Of a stretch of 64,000 nt of DNA, positions 1-13,443 are shown piece by piece; the stretch's first letter is position 1; every line of letters begins with the position of its first letter. The stretch is from contig JAYKKT010000074.1 in NCBI GenBank assembly GCA_036023115.1, forward strand, positions 6,335,501 to 6,399,500. The letters run 5' to 3'. Both the position numbers and the translations under genes were made by a program. The notes under the pieces were generated by a model that had not been told where the DNA came from, did not search any database, and saw nothing but the letters and a program-made list of their open reading frames with translations. The DNA is from Brasenia schreberi. Taxonomy: Eukaryota; Streptophyta; Magnoliopsida; Nymphaeales; Cabombaceae.

Positions 1-1334
1 GGCTACAGGTAAAATTGCTATATATGTGCATTCATCTTCAGAACTGTCCATTTCACAAGATGCAAAACCCATCCACACTGTAGCGGCATCTTTTTGTGTC
101 ATTGACCACGATGATGAGGTCAGCATGCGATCCATTGGTTCGTTATGACATCCGTAGGTGGCTTTTCAAGTCCACCGTCAAGTCCCGTATTCCTATGAGC
201 AACCTCTATGTAGAATTGTTTCATCATCTTTCTCATTTTGCTTAGTAGAATTGTTTCTTCAGTTTTCGTAATCTTTTTAAGTTAATCTCCTGGTTGCTGC
301 AGTTGGGGTTGCTGGAGGTATTTTTAGTGAAATGCATTAAATTGTTTTGAGGCACAGTGGCGTCTGTAAACAAGTCAAGTTGCAAAAGTCGAATGAACCA
401 CAGCCCATATGGTCTCCATCCCGTGTTCTTGGCAATGGCAACCATTGCTTATGTTGCTGCAGTTTGGTTTGCTGGAGATATTTTTAGTGAAATGCATTAA
501 ATTGTTTTGAGGCACAGTGGCATCTGTCAACAAAAGTTGCAAAAGTCGAATGAACCACTGCCCATATGGGCTCCATCCCGTGTTCTTGGCCATGGCAACC
601 ATTGCTTATGGCCCTGACTGTCCGATGGGCCTCCTTGCTTTTGTCCAGACAAAACCTGGTGCACTTCCTTTTTGTGGGTAGTCATGTTGACCCTTTGACT
701 GACCATGCAAAATGTTGCAACATAATAAGCGGCGACACAACGCTCTGCAGGTCCGTGACCCTGTTTTTGCCACGATTCCGGCCATACCCATCGACTGGCT
801 TCCGTACCCTTAGGTTGCAAAGAAGAAGCAAGTTTCTCGCAAGAGAATATTCTAACATATGCTCGATAACAAGCTGGTAGAAATTTACTGATTATACAAG
901 AGTTTAGCAGCAAACAAGAATACTGTTTAGGCGTTCAGATGTTTCATATTATCATCTAATATAAATAGCTACATGGGAAAGTTGAACTTGATCTAAAGAA
1001 AGCCAAAATTATAAAAAGGCGAATGATAAACATGTTCTATTTTCCAAAACGTTTTCCTCACATTTAAACGTCGTTGGGCACAAACATAACCATTTCACCG
1101 GTACTTGCACAAAAGCAGGCAGGGTTCAAAGGTCAATATAAACCACTTTTTTAAACGGGTCACCACTTACGTGTTCAAGTTGTGAGTCTCCGATTGTGTC
1201 TCCGCTTATGTAGTACCATGATACCTCTGGCCTGACCAAATATTATATTTCATGAACATGTGCGTCTGAAGGCATAATGACTTTGCTCGTCAAAGAACGA
1301 TGACTCTAAATATGGCCCTCACATTCCCAGGGCC
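1..1334. other. Left flank downstream of the PTB gene
   Basis: It holds the probable PTB 3' UTR (roughly 1000-1334), the 160-bp tandem duplication, and a minus-strand open frame over about 1-155 that runs off the window (see findings). A 128-residue minus open frame at 527-913 overlaps the duplication and resembles nothing I know. Confidence 0.4.
293..611. repeat. Tandem duplication, two copies of about 160 bp
   Basis: The unit beginning GTTGCTGCAGTT recurs at 293 and 453. Both copies contain TTTTTAGTGAAATGCATTAA and end at GGCAACCATTGCTTATG. Divergence is low. The open frames across it on the minus strand (reading MVAMAKNTGWSPYG) repeat with the DNA and match nothing I recognise. Confidence 0.85.
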
Positions 1335-4300
1335 CTATGGACTAAATTGTTCTAACCACAGATACGATGACGACGGTGCCTGGCCAAGGCGTGACGCAGA
1401 AACTGGTGCACCATTCAACTGATGTCCATAGGGAGGCACCGGTTGGTTGGCTTGCTGCATTGGCACCTGAAAATTGTTGAAGTTGGAATACCCAGGCATT
1501 GGCTCCGCAGGAGGGCGGGCTACAGCTCCACCCGGAGGATATGGAGCAACAGCCGAAGGATGCAACGATTGACCAGGGTACACATTTGCATCAGGAAGAT
1601 AAGGCGGCCTTGCAGCCTGAGCATTTGGGTCCCATGTCGGCAAAACAGAATTGGGCATTTGAGTAGGCGGTGCAACTGTTCCTGCATAGACCGAGGAGGC
1701 TGGTTGGGTTTGATAGGCTTGAGCCTGCTGCAATGGCAGTATTCCTGTTTCAGGAATTGTGTAGTCTCTGCTCCTGTCATTGTGGGCCTGCCAATAAAGA
1801 AATGAAGATTGACCTTTTTAAGTTTATATCCTCAATCATATGAACGAATTTGACAGTCAGAAAGTTCCAAGAAGACGTACTTTCGGTTCCACAGATTTCT
1901 TTTAATGCGAGTATTAGAGTTTGATTTCTTTCTTTGTCATTTTTACAATTTACAACATAAATGGCGGTATACCTTTACATCGAGATCAGTATGATGAGAG
2001 TATGACAGACGAAGCTTACAATAGCCACCTTCGTAGATGCAGTGACCCTCTAAAGCCTCTTTTGCAACGGTGGCAGTCGCAGTATCTGGAAAAAGGAAAT
2101 AAAACATTTGAAAAGGCCATAAATCTTGAACATGGATAGGGGGAAAGTAGAATAGTGATATTAACGAGCCACAAATTGGAATCATTGAAGGACCTTCCCA
2201 AAACACAGCGCCCCACCAAGTTCCAAAATGGATGATCTCCAAATTCGAGACAATATGAGCAACATGGACTACGGGCATGTTCATGTAACTTGTAATTGAA
2301 CAAAAATCAGTAGGACCACTGATCCTCGGAGTCTCAGAAGTTATACCACTAAAAAGGTCATTGTGCACTGATAGAAATTGTAGCCAAAGAGATGGCGTAC
2401 TAACTACCACAATCCGTTCTTAATCAATGAGCACCCATATATATTGGCTGTGTGAATCAAAAGTCTCCAAGTGAAAATGGAACAAATCGAAAGGGTAAAA
2501 TACGACAGGCACAACCAATTAATGAAAATTGAACACTGAAGACATCAAACACGGTGAAGGAGTATATAAAACACAGCACCATCACCATGCATTGTGAAAT
2601 ATAAAATGCCCTGCCATCTTTAGAGAAAATTAATAGCAACACCGACTACACTTAAATGCTTACTGATGTGTCACAGAAACATTAAGAACAGATAAGCTGT
2701 ATCGGTAATGTCACAGTTGGAAAAATTAAATGATCTGTATCGACATTGGTTGGCCAACAATAAAACAACTGTTAGTTTATGTTCGGCAATATGTTTGAGA
2801 TAGTAGAAGACATTGTACTAGTTATTTACACATAGAGCCGCTGATATGGGCCAGGCCAAGCCCAGCCGTCGAAAACTGGGGCCTAGGCCAGGAATACTGG
2901 CCCATATTGGACACGGCCATATGGCCTGGCCCTTCTGGCCGAGGTGGATTGGGTGGGTCTGGTCCCCGAGGGGAAACAAGTGTGTGCAACAAGTGTGTGC
3001 ACACACATATGTGTGTATGAATGTGATGTGGCCCGGCCTCGCCCAACCTAGGCAGCGAGATGTTTGCTTGCACGGAATGAGCAGGCCACAAGCCCATTTT
3101 TTGGAGTTCCATGGTGGTGTATTCTACGCGAAGCAGCTGCACTCTTTTAACAAAACACTATGAAGTGGCAGACCAAGCATTCTTCCTCGAAAGGTGGAAG
3201 GATCGATGCAGAGTGAGTGAAACCACGTCCCTCTCTGCTCCATGCGGTTGATGACTCAAGACACCCCAGCTGGTTTTTTCACATAAAATGTGGGCTTTAT
3301 CGGCCCACAAGGGCTGGAGCTAGGTCAGTTCGTACTCTATCTAAAGGAGGTAGACCGGAATATACACGTGGAAGTAACACCAATGCATAACAGAACAAGA
3401 AATGGACAAGCAGCTAGAAGTAATGAGTTGAATTGCTTGATTGTGTCGTTTTAGATCCAGCAACCAGAATTGATACGCTAAACGGGTAACAAACGAGACC
3501 AATAGAGATTTTGACCACACAAGTTAAACAATTCACCCTGCAGCAGATTGTCTCTTTCTGATTGAAAACCAAAGTAACCAAAAGTGAAACTAATAGAGCT
3601 GACAATGGTCACCGAAACCTAACACATGCCGCACTTTCCTAGTCCATCCATAAAACCATGCTAAGAAAAAAATTTGAAAACAAGGAGGAGCTCCAATACA
3701 AAAATTACCTGGATACTGGATCAATGCTTGCATTCCACCATTCTTCTCAAAGATGGCTATCTTTTGAACAGTACCAAATGCAGAGAATACCTAAGGGGAG
3801 CGGGATCAAGGGTGGAAAATAGCCCAATATAGAGGAAAAGTGGTCGAAGAAAATCATACAAATAAAGCAAGTTCGGCATAGCAAGAATTACCGTATGAAG
3901 AACATCCACAGTCACTGCATATTGCAGGTTATCAATGGCGGCAAGAAGCACATTTCCCTATGGTTCTTTTCTCTTTCCATCTGGACCTACAATAGGCTGG
4001 AAAACAGTATATTAGAATAACTGAACCTAAGCAACAACCAATCACCTCCTCCCCTTCCCGGGAAAGAAAAAAGAGAACTTCCCAATAAGCAAGGAATACC
4101 TGCATGCTCCCTTCAATGGCAGATGGGTTCACTGGCAAATATGGATTTGTGTAGTCCCTTCACAATAAGGGAAAATGACGAGATCATATTAACCCACTGA
4201 TGATCAAAAAGCGATCTCTTGGGGAAAGCAACACAAAGAGAACCTGATATGAACAAAGAATGTCACTTTTGGTATAGCAAGCTAAAGAAATTGGTTGTTC

Positions 4301-7300
4301 AAGTCAAGACACTAAAATCTTACTGGTCCCTTATTTTGCGCTAAAAAGAAATACCTTCACATGATATTTATTGATCTAGAAAAAACTTATGATAGGGTAC
4401 CGAGAGAGGTTCTTTGGAGAACCTTGGAAAAAAGAGGTATCCCATTGACACACATAAACCTTATAAGAGAGTACGAGACATGTACGATGATGCAAAATCA
4501 TGTGTGAGGACTCATGAAGGAATGACACTTCTTTGAAGTTAATATTGGGTTACATCAAAGATCAACTTTTAAGTCCATACTTATTTATAATGGTGATTGA
4601 TGAGTCAACAAAACATATTCAAGATGAAGTACTTTGGTGTATGGTATTTGCATATGACATTGTGTTAGTGGAGGAGTCTAAAGAAAAAGTTAATAGAAAA
4701 TTGAAACTATGGAGAGAAACATCAGAAAGTAAAGGCTTCTGACTTAGTAGAACAAAGACATAATATATGAAATATAAGTTTGATCATTTGGTTACTTCAG
4801 AAGACATAGAAATTAAAATTTGCGCACATTGCATCCCTCAAAAGGAAAGTTTTAAATACCTAGGGTCAATTTTTCAGAGTGATGGAAGAATTGATAGAGA
4901 TATTACGCATAGAATTAATATTGGTTGGTTAAAATGGAGAAGAGCATCAAGTATTCTTTGAGATAAGAAGATACCATTAAAGTTAAAGGTAAATATTATA
5001 GAACAACAATTAGACCTGCCATGTTTTATGGTTACGAGTGTTGGGCAATTAATCATCAACATGTACAAAAGATGTATGTACAAAAGATGTATGTGACAGA
5101 AATGAAGATGTTGAGATGGATGAATGGTCATATAAGAAAAGACTGTATGCATAATGAGGTTATTAGAAACAAATTAGGAGTGGCACCAATAGAGGATAAA
5201 ATGAGAGACTATCATTTAAGCTGGTTTGGACATATAAAAAGAAGATCAAAAGAAAAACTTCGAAAAACTAGATTTTGAAAGTATTAAAAGAGGTAGAAGA
5301 CAACCACAAAAGTGTTGGAAAGAAACAATAAAGAATGATCTAGCTTATTTTGAGTTAGCTCCTAACATGACACATGATAGGGCTATGTGGAAACAAAGAA
5401 TCCATGTAGCCGACCCCGTCTAGTATGGAAAAAGCTCAGTTGTTGTTGTTGTAATTCATAAGCTGCAGAAGATGGATGGCCTACTGTCAAGTAAAAAACC
5501 TACGTGGGACTTGCAGAAATAGTTACCATGAAATAAACAGTTAAACGGAGCTCATAGGAATACATCCAAATAGCTAGATGGAGCCCTTAATGAAGGGCGC
5601 TCAATTATAAAGGTAATATATAATACACAAGCAAATGCAATAAAAAATAATATGAGTTAAATTCAAATTTGACAAGAGACCGAGCGCAAAGGAAACTAAG
5701 AACCATGTTGCTGATCCCGCTGAGTGACAAAGCCATAGAAGAATCTTGACAAAGGCCACAGAATAAATGCTCAGGTTATCGATTTGGAGATTTCCAGGAA
5801 ACGATGTTGTTGGTCTACTGAACAAAGGAACTATCCCCAAAACATATTCGCTGCTGATTATAATAAGGCTCTCAACATGAAGTTAAGAGCGCACACTTAT
5901 GCTCCCAAAATGAAGTGACACTATAAAATCTTTCCAATATACAGCAGAACTTCACTCTACACTGACATATCGAAAAGAAACAGGTGGGATATGAGCTCAA
6001 ACCAAATTTGCCAATTAAATCCATACTTATTTATAATGGTGATTGATGAGTTAACAAAACATATTCAAGATGAAGTACCTTGGTGTATGTTATTTGCATA
6101 TGACATTGTGTTAGGAGGAGTCTAAGGAAAAAGTTAATAGAAAATTGAAACTATGGAGAGAAACATTAGAAAGCAAAGGCCTCCGACTTAGTAGAACAAA
6201 GACAGAATATATGGAATGTAAGTTTGATCATTTGGTTACTTCAGAGGACATAGAAATTAAAATTGGCACACATTGCATCCCTCAAAAGGAAAGTTTTAAA
6301 TACTTAGGATCAATTTTTCAGAGTGATGGAAGAATTGATGGAGATGTTACACATAGAATTAATGTTGGTTGGTTAAAATACAGAGGAGCATCAGGTATTC
6401 TTTGTGATAAGAAGATACCATTAATGTTAGAAGGTAAATATTATAGAGCAATAATTACGCCTGCCATGTTTTAAGGTTCTGAGTATTGGGCAGTTAATCA
6501 TCAACATGTACAAAAGATGTATGTACAAAAGATGTACGTGACAGAAACGTGACAGAAATGAAGATGTTGAGATGGATGAGTGGTCATACAAGAAAAGACC
6601 GTATACATAATGAGGTTATTAGAAACAAATTAGGAGTGACACCAATAGAGGATAAAATGAGAGAATATCGTTTAAGATGGTTTGGACATATAGAAAGAAG
6701 ATCAAAAGAACAACCAGTAAGAAGGTATGAAAAACTAAATTTGGAAAGTATTAAAAGAGGTAGAGGACGACCACAAAAGTGTTAGAAAGAAACAATAAAG
6801 AATGATCTAGCTTATTGTGAGTTAACTGCTAACATGGCACACGATAGGGATTTGTGGAAACAAAGAATCCATGTAGTCGACCCCGTCTAGTATGGGAAAA
6901 GGCGTAGTTGTTGTTGTTGTTGTTGTTGTTAGTACTAATCAATAACAGCCTTGTCACAATCTCCACAAAATTGGTTTTCCTCAAAATTTCAGACGAACAT
7001 GTTCCCTCAAGAAAAGCTAGGGTTCTTGAGTTAATAATAACAAACAAGAAATTCAAAGAGAAAAATAGCCATAAAATTAACTGATCCAATTTGGAGTTTT
7101 CCTGGAAATGCCAGACTAATTATACCTACACTAGAAGTTACTAGGTAAGAAGAACAACACAACAGTGAAATGAAATTGACTAACATGACTTTGCTATACC
7201 TGCTTCGATGTGACTGAAACTTGATATTCAGGTCCGTATGTGCTGAAAAAGAGATTCTCAAATGGCATGAACCAACATGCTCAGGAAGCAGATACCTGAA

Positions 7301-10300
7301 ATTTCACCATTAAGCACAATATTTTGATTCTGAAATCCAAGGTTCAGAAAGATCAAGAACTTTACCTGGGAATGCTTCTTCCATCCAATGCATTTCGAGC
7401 TGATGATGCAGTCTCAGAGTCGGTAAATTGAATCAAGGCCTGAGAAGACAAAAGCACATAAGAATACAGAAAGCTAATCGACCAAGACATGAAGTTTTGG
7501 CTAAAGATACCTGGAAACCAGCAGCCTTCTCAAAGGTAGCAATTTTACGCACAAAACCAAAAGCAGAGAACACCTGCAAATTGATCCCAGACTTTATAGT
7601 TTGTCAGAAACTACAAACAGACTATCAGAAGCTGCAAGATCATTTGTGCATAACACTATCTAAGGACAAGTGATAAGCAAGTTAGATTTAAGTGCAGAAC
7701 ACCTGCATATCAGGCGATGGACATTCATCTTAACATCAAAAGCATGATAAATATACTTGAAAATGCAACATGATAGTAGGATTATATTGCTCACTGCTTC
7801 CCCAAATCAAAGTAAATAAAAAAGGCAAAGCAGTTCATAAAGTAGGTGAAGAGAGAGTTTGTACATGTGATCTAGAAGAAAAAACAAAACAATAGGCTAC
7901 CATCATATAAGCTACCAAGAAGCTTCTAAAAAAATCTAAGTCCAAAGAGGCTGGAAATAATGCAAGTGAGCGTGCAATGGAGGAGAGAGAGAGAGAGAGT
8001 ATCTGAGATTGAAGAAGTTCAAAGATTAACCTTAAAACCGCTTCCTTACACAGGTGGAGACAGTCCTACATCTTGAATTAGCATTGCGAATTAAGGAAGG
8101 TTAGAGAAACTTCATTATGGAAATTCAAAGTCTTAAGAGTAGAACGAGCAAGAGAATGAGACAGCAAAACAAACATGTGGTGCTCCAATGCAGTAGTCTG
8201 ACAACGAAGATTTCTCCGACAATTTGGACCTGCTGATCCATGCAGAGCATGTCAAGCACAAGTTGATGGCCAAGTAACACATGTTCTCTACAATATTTTT
8301 AGAGCAAAAGAAAGTTCCTTGCATAGCTTCTTCTGTATGTTAATGTTGGGTAAGCTTCCAGACCAACATGTGGAACCCATAACAAACAAGACCTACAAAT
8401 CCACCATTATGGATATAAGCAACATGTGATGGCCCAGTGCAGCTTACCAAATGAATAACATCTATGCTGACATCTCCTGCTTGTACGCCCTCAATGGTCA
8501 CCAGCAAGACATTTCCAGCAACTTCACCGGTGCTCTTACTATTGACAATTTCCTGCCTGTTTGAATATTGAATGTACACAGTTTTGCCTCGCACCTGTGC
8601 AGGCTCTGATGACGAAGCATAGTATGAAACCATTGAAATTGCCTGGTTCAGATCTGCCTGCAATAGGTAAGAATTGCAAGTTCAAGTGCATGAGTGACGG
8701 CATATTAAGACTAACATACACATGAATATATTGGTCAAAAGCTCCAACCAGCTCCTCTTTCTCTGTTCAAACATGTGTGAACAAATCCATAGAATGTTTT
8801 AAAAGCTCGCCTAAGTACATTTGCTTCAGAAACCCCTTGACAGGGTTATATGTTGTTAAAGACTTCATTCTATATGTTGGATTTATCAGAGATACATGTA
8901 CCATATCGTGACAACAAAACCGAGACCAATCGATAAATTGCATGTGATGATTCTTGAGTTCCATGTCGAAAACAAATATAAGGGCACCTAGAGATTACAA
9001 ACCATCACTTATCATTATAACAGGCATATACCTAGATGACTCTCATAGAAGTGTAGCAGCATTCATCCCAGAAGCCACTAGTGAAAAAAACTCAAACACA
9101 TTTCAACAGCATAAGGTACACAAACAAATAAACAAATAGCTCGGATAATATCTAACTCACAGAAACACATCACATCAAAAGAAAAAATATTAATACCACA
9201 AAAGTACATGCATTAGACAGGTTCTAAGACCGGGTCACATTTTGGTAACCCTGTATTTTTTAGTGCAACTATTAATTAATCTTGACCGATACCTATAAAA
9301 AGATCTCTGAGTTATGACATTCCTTTCATCCATGTATCATACTACACTAATCTATTTAAAATTCTTGATCGATACCTAGAAAAGGTCTCTGAGTCATGAC
9401 ATTCCTTTCATTCATATATCATACTACACTAATCTATTTAAAATGAAGTGTCAACATGCAGGTAAGATTATACAGGGGCTACACTGCAGCAACAGAAAAT
9501 CTGACCATCAGGCATTACAGTATTGCATGTAGCAAATTATCCTGATTGCAAGGAACTCGGCATGGTGTAAGTTATATTTTCTTTCGTTAATAAGATCAAA
9601 AAGGACTGTGAGCCCAAGGGCTATAGATTCATAATAAGCGTATGAAGATTCTTACTTGACAAATAGCATCAAAAGCTTGTTGCAGAAGATGTCAAATGTT
9701 TTTTTCATGCTTCTGCGAACAAGGTGAGAAAGCCACACTTCTAAAAATGTAATTTCTTACTGGCCCACTAAAATTCAATGAATACTTGAAGTTTCATATC
9801 AGGAGCAAATTTTCACTGAACAGCACAAGATTCCAAATCAGAATTTGCTCAAATCAGGGAGATCTTCCTTGATACTACTTTACTTAGAGGATGAAAACAA
9901 GTAAAACAGGCTCAAATTCAACAAAGACGCAAGAACCCTATACACTAAACTAAACCTATCTGAAACAAATAAAGATATTCTATCATGAAATTTTTCCCTA
10001 CAGTAGACACGCAAGCACACGCTAAAAGTATTTAATTACGAGAAATAAACTACAATGGGTACAGTTATATACATTTTATTATGATTCAAATTGTCGATCA
10101 AATAGAACACGCCACATGAGAAAGGGACTCACAAACTCAACGAACGCCTGATTGCGGTTCACACCCACGTTGCACATTGTGTTAACGACCTTCCCGAACG
10201 GCTTACACAACTCAACGAGCTCCTCTTCTCTACACTCCCATGGAAGGTTCCGGAGGTGCAAAACTTTCGAAAGGGTCTGCGTGTAACGGAACTGAGTCTG

Positions 10301-10315
10301 CCCCGACGAAGACAT
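1335..10315 (-). CDS. Polypyrimidine tract-binding protein homolog (PTBP1/2 type), with one in-frame stop
   Basis: Nuclear RNA-binding protein that binds pyrimidine-rich RNA and controls alternative splicing. Coding exons, 5' to 3': 10133-10315, 8448-8657, 7511-7573, 7366-7439, 7200-7295, 4100-4157, 3892-3996, 3709-3790, 1973-2085, 1335-1787. All junctions are GT/AG and the phase is continuous (478 codons plus stop). The start [14 protein letters not shown] matches plant PTBP1/2. RRM1 begins near residue 17 ([11 protein letters not shown]), RRM2 near 109 ([10 protein letters not shown], then [11 protein letters not shown]) and RRM3 near 242 ([10 protein letters not shown], then [11 protein letters not shown]). 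The C-terminal 150 residues are Pro/Gln/Ala-rich, as in the family. Codon 241 in exon 7 is TAG (3958-3960) where relatives have Glu, which would truncate the protein before RRM3. I see no frameshift or other stop. The 5' UTR is split (about 10690-10616, then 10367-10316). The 3.0 kb fifth intron holds two LINE fragments. The identity is secure; whether the gene makes full-length protein is open. Confidence 0.9.
2840..3070. repeat. GC-rich GGCC-repetitive insertion in the last PTB intron interval
   Basis: A local GC-rich block inside otherwise AT-rich intron, full of GGGCC, GGCCAGGCC and GGCCTGGCCC motifs. Blocks of this kind often mark hAT-type non-autonomous elements, but I cannot define ends or target duplication. 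It does not appear to be coding. Confidence 0.3.
3958..3960 (-). other. In-frame TAG in exon 7 of the PTB gene
   Basis: Reading exon 7 in the phase fixed by exons 1-6 and by the following [10 protein letters not shown] gives ...KRKEP, then TAG, then GNVLL. The family has Glu at this codon, so a single G-to-T change explains it. The same TAG could act as a 3' splice site. Exon 6 ends in phase 0 at 4100, so joining it to 3957 removes 39 nt and keeps the frame. The bases upstream of this AG are purine-rich, which makes it a weak acceptor. Confidence 0.8.
4338..5453 (+). mobile_element. 5'-truncated RTE-type LINE in PTB intron 5
   Basis: Starts in the reverse transcriptase region (the segment before [10 protein letters not shown]) and runs to the 3' end with (TTG)n. 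Stops, a frame shift and substitutions throughout; the catalytic motif FADD is changed (FAYD). It is antisense to the host gene. Confidence 0.9.
6016..6930 (+). mobile_element. 5'-truncated RTE-type LINE in PTB intron 5
   Basis: Second copy in the same intron and orientation. It starts just before the FADD motif and ends in an eight-unit TTG run at about 6908-6930. Broken by stops; a small duplication of GTACAAAAGATGTA is present near 6510. Not derived from the first copy by simple tandem duplication, since the 5' truncation points differ. Confidence 0.9.
9281..9444. repeat. Tandem duplication, two copies of about 83 bp
   Basis: CTTGACCGATACCTA at 9281 and CTTGATCGATACCTA at 9364. Both run through GACATTCCTTTCAT and CTACACTAATCTATTTAAAA. 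Inside PTB intron 1. Confidence 0.85.
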
Positions 10316-10718
10316 GTTGACTCCCGCAGCCAAAAGCGGAACGAAAACCGCAAGAAAACCAAAATCCCTGGATAAAAGAGAAGATTTCAGGCAGAGAACA
10401 CTCAATCGGAAGATTATTGTAACAAAAGAAATACACCAACTAAATCAATAGAAAAAGGGGATTCAATCTTACAATCTGCGGATCCCTGAAGAGTGAGATT
10501 ATTAGGTAATAAGGCTGGGATTCATCTCTTGTAGCTAAAAGACTAATACCTATTGATCAAACCCTAACGTGACAACGGAGAAGACGAAGAACCGGCAAGA
10601 GAGAGGGGGGAGTACCTTGAATGAAGACGGAGAACGGATCCTGTTGCGACCCCTCCCTCCCTTTCTCTCTCTCTCTCTCTGTCTCGGCCAGGTTGTATAA
10701 GAACGCCGTCTCCCGAAT

Positions 10719-10726
10719 TCTTATAG
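10719..10726 (-). promoter_or_regulatory. Possible TATA box of the PTB gene
   Basis: CTATAAGA on the minus strand. It lies about 30 bases upstream of the likely start of the CT/GA-rich 5' UTR (about 10690) and about 400 bases upstream of the ATG across the 5' UTR intron. It is inferred only from sequence and position. Confidence 0.35.
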
Positions 10727-11368
10727 GCGTCACTATCGGATCAGGTCTCCGAAGGATCCAGTTTCCGATGGAAAGCGTATGAACAAAACGGAATTGTAAC
10801 GTCCTTTTTCTCGTTATTGTAATTTTATTTTATAATGCTCTTAACACTGTATTCTACATGCTTTTTAAGTTCTTTCTTTCGAGCATGAGTTTTTTTTATA
10901 CAATTATATTTTCAATATTTGTAATATTTTAGTAAAAATTGTCCAAAATGCAAGGTTTAAGAAGGTTTTAATTTCTCACGATATTCTGGTTGACGTTGTT
11001 TTCATTTAAAGCATTCGCACGCTGGTGGTAAGGTAGATATAAGTAGGTGTTTGCTTCGGGTCAGGCTGGTATTCCAGGAAGTCAACGGGTTGGATCTATG
11101 CTTTACTGGATCAGACATCGCTAGGGTTTTGCCTCGTCGGGTTTTGGTTTAGATTTGGATTTAGACTAGCAAGACACGGGTCGTGAACATAGTTGCAACA
11201 TATATGAGATACCAAATTCATCTATGTGCAATTGAAGTGGAGCTGGATTCGGATACAAATCCAAACTTCAAAGTCCCTGCTGATTGAAAGTTGTGGGACC
11301 AAGTGGCTGAGTTGATGTGGATCTAAATTGAACGTGGGTCGGGTTATGTGATCTTTCATTTATGACCT

Positions 11369-11842
11369 ATACGTTGAACAAATGATGATGTATAGAGAGA
11401 AAGCATAGTTCATACACAAACTCATCCATACTAGAATATCTTTAAAGATCTCTATCAAGTATAATGCACCTTTAAAAAATGTCATGGTCTTGACTTTCTA
11501 AATTTAATTTTCAACATTTGTATCATCAATCAAATATTTGAGATCTTTAAGGATGTTTGAGCATGAATCATGTGTACATGTTCTCTCTCTCACGCACATA
11601 TATACTTATACGTTGAACAAATGATGATGTACAGAGAGAAAGAATAGTTCATACACAAACTCATCCATACTAGAATATCTTTAAAGAACTCTATCAAGTA
11701 TAATGCACCTTTAAAAAATATCATCATACCTTCTTGACTTTCCAAATTTAAATTTCAACATTTGTATCATCAATCAAATATTTGAGATCTTTAAGGATGT
11801 TTTAGCATGAATCATGTGTACATGTTCTCTCTTAAATCTCTC
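11369..11842. repeat. Tandem duplication, two copies of about 239 bp
   Basis: The unit beginning ATACGTTGAACAAATGATG occurs at 11369 and again at 11608. Both copies run through CATGTGTACATGTTCTCTCT with only scattered substitutions and small indels. It is non-coding and lies in the intergenic space upstream of the WD40-type gene. Confidence 0.85.
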
Positions 11843-13443
11843 TCACATGTATATATATATATATGTGCGCTCAAGTCTACTCAACAGCTCTATCATTTGA
11901 TTATTATGATCAATTATAAAGAATTGAATTAAAAGTATTATTATATATTTATAATTTATATTTAACGCATCAAGTATATTAAGTGTTTTTCTGCTTTATC
12001 ACTTTGATTGCTCATCTCAAAAGAGCAAAAGGTTAAACTGATAAAATAGTTTTGAGCATGAATGGAGTTTGAATATTTATGTATAGATATGAGAGAGTGT
12101 GTGTGTGTGTGCGTGGTGTATGTGAATTGGTCTGCATGCAAACTGCAATTGACCATTTATCAGGCGGTGAATGCCTCAAATTAAACAATACATCAACACT
12201 TTTTGCTTTATGAATGAGGGTACTTAGATGTTTTTTTTTCTTTACATCTTCTCCTCGTCGTAGAAAACAAAGTGTAACGTTTTAATGACTAATTTAGACT
12301 ATTAATCATGCCTGAATCGAACATGCGTGTGCTTGTGTGTGAATTGATTTCAACCGTTAAACATCAAAGTCAGGTATTATTTGTTAATAGATTTGACTTC
12401 TGTCCGATTTAATGATTTTAAGTTAGATGGGCTTCGAAGTAGTCCTAACCAAAACCATAACAGAACTCCGGTATCCACATTTTGCCTACGCCACCAACTA
12501 TCTGCTACCACTTCTACCTGCTCAAATCGCCACCACCACTTATATTGGTCCTCGTGATGAACATGAGCAAGCTTCTATATCAAATTCATATAAACAATTA
12601 AAAGCTTTTTCCCCACATTAGATGAGGTATTTGTTTCCATAAAGCTCGATCATGTATCATACTATAGTGAATTCAATATAAGCTAAATTATTATTAGTTA
12701 TTTTCTTTCAATAGTGGTATTTCTCGTCTTTTAATAGTTTCATAATATATTTTTTCATATATTTCTAAGGAGTTTTTTTTGTCTTTCCTATGTGTCTAAA
12801 ACATCTTAAATGTTTTTTTTGTATCTATTGATGTCACTCTCAATTTATTTCTAATAACCTCATTATCTATGCAAACTTTTCTTATATAACCACTCATTTA
12901 TCTCAACATATTTATACCACGGACATCTTTTCTACATATTTAACTGCCCAATACATCGAATGAATTCATTTAAATAATGATTTATTTTAATTATGATTCT
13001 TAGATTACATGGATACCTGATTGTTGCTTAGTGAGAAAGAAGATAACATATAGGGGTCCTAAACATATTGCTAATTGAAAAGCATGCTTATGTGGCAATC
13101 TGCTATTGAAGAAAAGGGAATATATATATATCGCTAACCTGTTCTTAACCGGATAGTTTCATTGCGAACGGACTCTTTAAGAGCTCCTGGTCCCTCCCGA
13201 TAGCTTTCCCGCTCAAATAGCGTTTGTTTTCCTCTATTCTCTGCAAAACGCCAGCTATCTTCATTGCCTTCGTCGATTCTGGCAAACCCTAGAAATCTCC
13301 ATCGCGTTCTTGTGTTAATCGAAATCCTAGAAAGCTCCACTGCCTTAAATCAGGTATTGCGAAGCCCTTTCTGATTCTGCAAAACCTCAGCGTTCCCGCC
13401 ACCTCCATTTCTTCGTTTTGCCTCTATAGTCTTCACGGAGACG

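Larger units (their letters stand above)
10690..13443. other. Intergenic region between the divergent PTB and WD40-type genes
   Basis: This 2.75 kb interval separates two divergently transcribed genes, so it must hold both promoters. It contains a 239-bp tandem duplication (11369-11842) and AT-rich sequence. At 13121-13130 a TATATATA run sits about 320 bases upstream of the plus-strand ATG and could be its TATA element. I see no coding region. Confidence 0.6.

Noticed and set aside
527..913. 128-residue minus-strand open frame
   Set aside because: It overlaps the 160-bp tandem duplication and changes frame with it; no recognisable motif.
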